Position numbers and translations under genes: made by a program. A stretch of DNA of 64,000 nt from Glossina fuscipes (taxonomy: Eukaryota > Arthropoda > Insecta > Diptera > Glossinidae): contig NW_023998464.1 in NCBI RefSeq assembly GCF_014805625.2, positions 9,218,569-9,282,568 on the forward strand, in the 5' to 3' direction. This document shows, one piece after another, positions 63,007 through 64,000 of this stretch; the stretch's first letter is position 1, and every line of letters begins with the position of its first letter. Below the pieces are notes generated by a model. It saw only the letters and a program-made list of their open reading frames with translations, did not search any database and had not been told where the DNA came from.

Positions 63007-63017
63007 AACATCCTCGA

Positions 63018-64000
63018 ATCTATTGCATGTGAGATCTCCACATAAGCAAACTCGTCAGGAGCTATAATCTCTATACAAAAATCAAAAAAAATGCACATTT
63101 GTCGAAAACAAATGTGCGATGCAGGAAACCTACTGATGCATATTAACGACTTACCAGTACTAAATGTGCAGACGCTCCATGTTCTCGGGCTCGCGTGCTC
63201 AAACAATTATCGTTGGAAAGCACACTGCCTTCGGTTAAAAAACTCCCTTTTAACAAGGGTAAATTTCATACAGTACTTTGCTTGGAGAAGCGATGCGCAT
63301 ACTAACACTATCGCTTATCTTACCAAAATGCTTGTGTTAAGCAAGATTGGCTATGCTTTGATAATTTATGGCAATAGCTGCAAATCTAATATCAACATCC
63401 TTAAACCGGTCTATCACCAAGCCCTTAGAGCAAGTTGTTATGATTTTCGGATGACGCCCATAAATAATATTATAATTGAAACTGGTCTCCCAACTTTAGA
63501 AAATAGACTGTATGAGTTAAAAGCTAAAATAGTCCCTAAGCTTCTTAATTCAAACAAATCCATTCTCGGTGATGACGTAAGAAAGTTTATTATTGCGAAG
63601 AAAATTCCAAAGTCACCATCTGCAATTGACCATTGCTTGTGCATCGCAAAGGAATTGAACATTCCCTTAAAAATTTCCCGCTCTTTTGGTGTTAAACCTC
63701 CCTGGATTTTGAAAGACTGCTCTTTTGACATCCCACTGTCTATGCACAAGAAAGAAGATACTCCAAATTACGTCTTCAGGAATCTAATAGCTGAGAAAAC
63801 CCAAGTATTGGACAATACTGGTTGGAATCTTTTGTACACAGACGGCTCAAAATCTCCTGGTCTGCCTCCTGCTTGTGCGGTGGTAGATGCTACAGGACGG
63901 GTTCTTCTCAACCACACATTTCACGAAAGCACTTCAACTTTCATAACCGAAGTCAGAGCTATCCTTCACGCTGCCAACCTTGCCCATAAAAACAAACTCA
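63018..64000 (+). pseudogene. I-like LINE ORF2 last part: thumb/connection and RNase H, cut by window end
   Basis: Frames after the nested insertion read ISIQKSKKMHICRKQ, then LTKMLVLSKIGYALII, then INNIIIETGLPTLENRLYELK, and then the RNase H start: WNLFYTDGSKSPGLPPA (first Asp) and FITEVRAILHAA (Glu). The remaining RNase H and 3' UTR lie beyond 64000. The 63.07-63.48 kb part is missing from the minus-strand copy. Confidence 0.85.

Larger units (their letters stand above)
59540..64000 (+). mobile_element. I-like LINE, plus-strand copy (5' end to RNase H), runs off the window
   Basis: Gag, endonuclease, RT and RNase H in that order, the I-clade layout. The nucleotide sequence is close to the minus copy at 23.2-26.3 kb (the ORF2 start matches 26759-27148 closely). 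Lesions: a gag frameshift near 60190, an endonuclease frameshift near 61285, a stop at 61876, sequence loss near 62030, loss of the RT YADD near 62867, and a nested short insertion at 62913. The 5' limit is approximate. Confidence 0.9.

Overview
The window is nuclear DNA of a higher fly (Diptera, most likely a non-Drosophila schizophoran). The evidence is an animal gene with many short GT-AG introns whose product reads as an insect-type Utx/KDM6 histone demethylase, insect-type non-LTR retrotransposons (an I-like family and a CR1/Jockey-superfamily family), a Tc1-like transposon relic, and a very AT-rich background full of simple repeats. Species and chromosome cannot be read from the sequence.

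Layout. From 1 to 18 kb lies the plus-strand Utx gene. Its first exons are outside the window. Twelve exons join without a single break to give about 1050 residues: TPR repeats, a linker, the JmjC domain and the C-terminal zinc domain. One Utx intron carries an old antisense I-like LINE. From 19.7 to 20.5 kb is a broken acetyl-CoA carboxylase fragment (minus) that still has an intron. From 20.7 to 28.7 kb is retrotransposon debris: a roughly 95 bp short retro-insertion, an old gag/EN relic, an I-like LINE whose 5' part is inverted (twin-priming pattern), an unidentified last exon and a LINE 3' end. From 29 to 31.4 kb come a 15-bp minisatellite, a Tc1-like relic and an intact four-exon mitochondrial methionine aminopeptidase gene (MAP1D).

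From 31.4 to 46.6 kb there are no convincing whole genes. The stretch holds possible exon scraps (including a trypsin C-terminus), tandem repeats and a second short retro-insertion. At 46.7 kb is one exon with a BRCA2-type BRC repeat. From 47.9 to 50.2 kb are about 30-bp repeat blocks and a frameshifted unknown coding relic. From 51 to 55.2 kb is a degenerate CR1-like LINE (minus) interrupted by a 100-N assembly gap whose two edges overlap by 8 bp. From 55.9 to 56.7 kb is a broken TPR gene fragment resembling CABIN1, followed by a tRNA-like hairpin. From about 59.5 kb to the end is a plus-strand I-like LINE (gag, EN, RT, RNase H), itself interrupted by a third short retro-insertion with a clear target-site duplication.

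Only Utx and MAP1D look functional. The other host-gene pieces (ACC, BRCA2, CABIN1-like) keep intron borders, so they are DNA-level duplications and not processed retrocopies. Such pieces among dense repeats suggest a low-recombination or repeat-rich region; a sex-chromosome, B-chromosome or heterochromatic location is an inference to test. The most novel-looking signal is a set of three roughly 95 bp insertions. All start at the same base, at the foot of a conserved hairpin in the 3' end of the I-like LINE, and each has its own target-site duplication.
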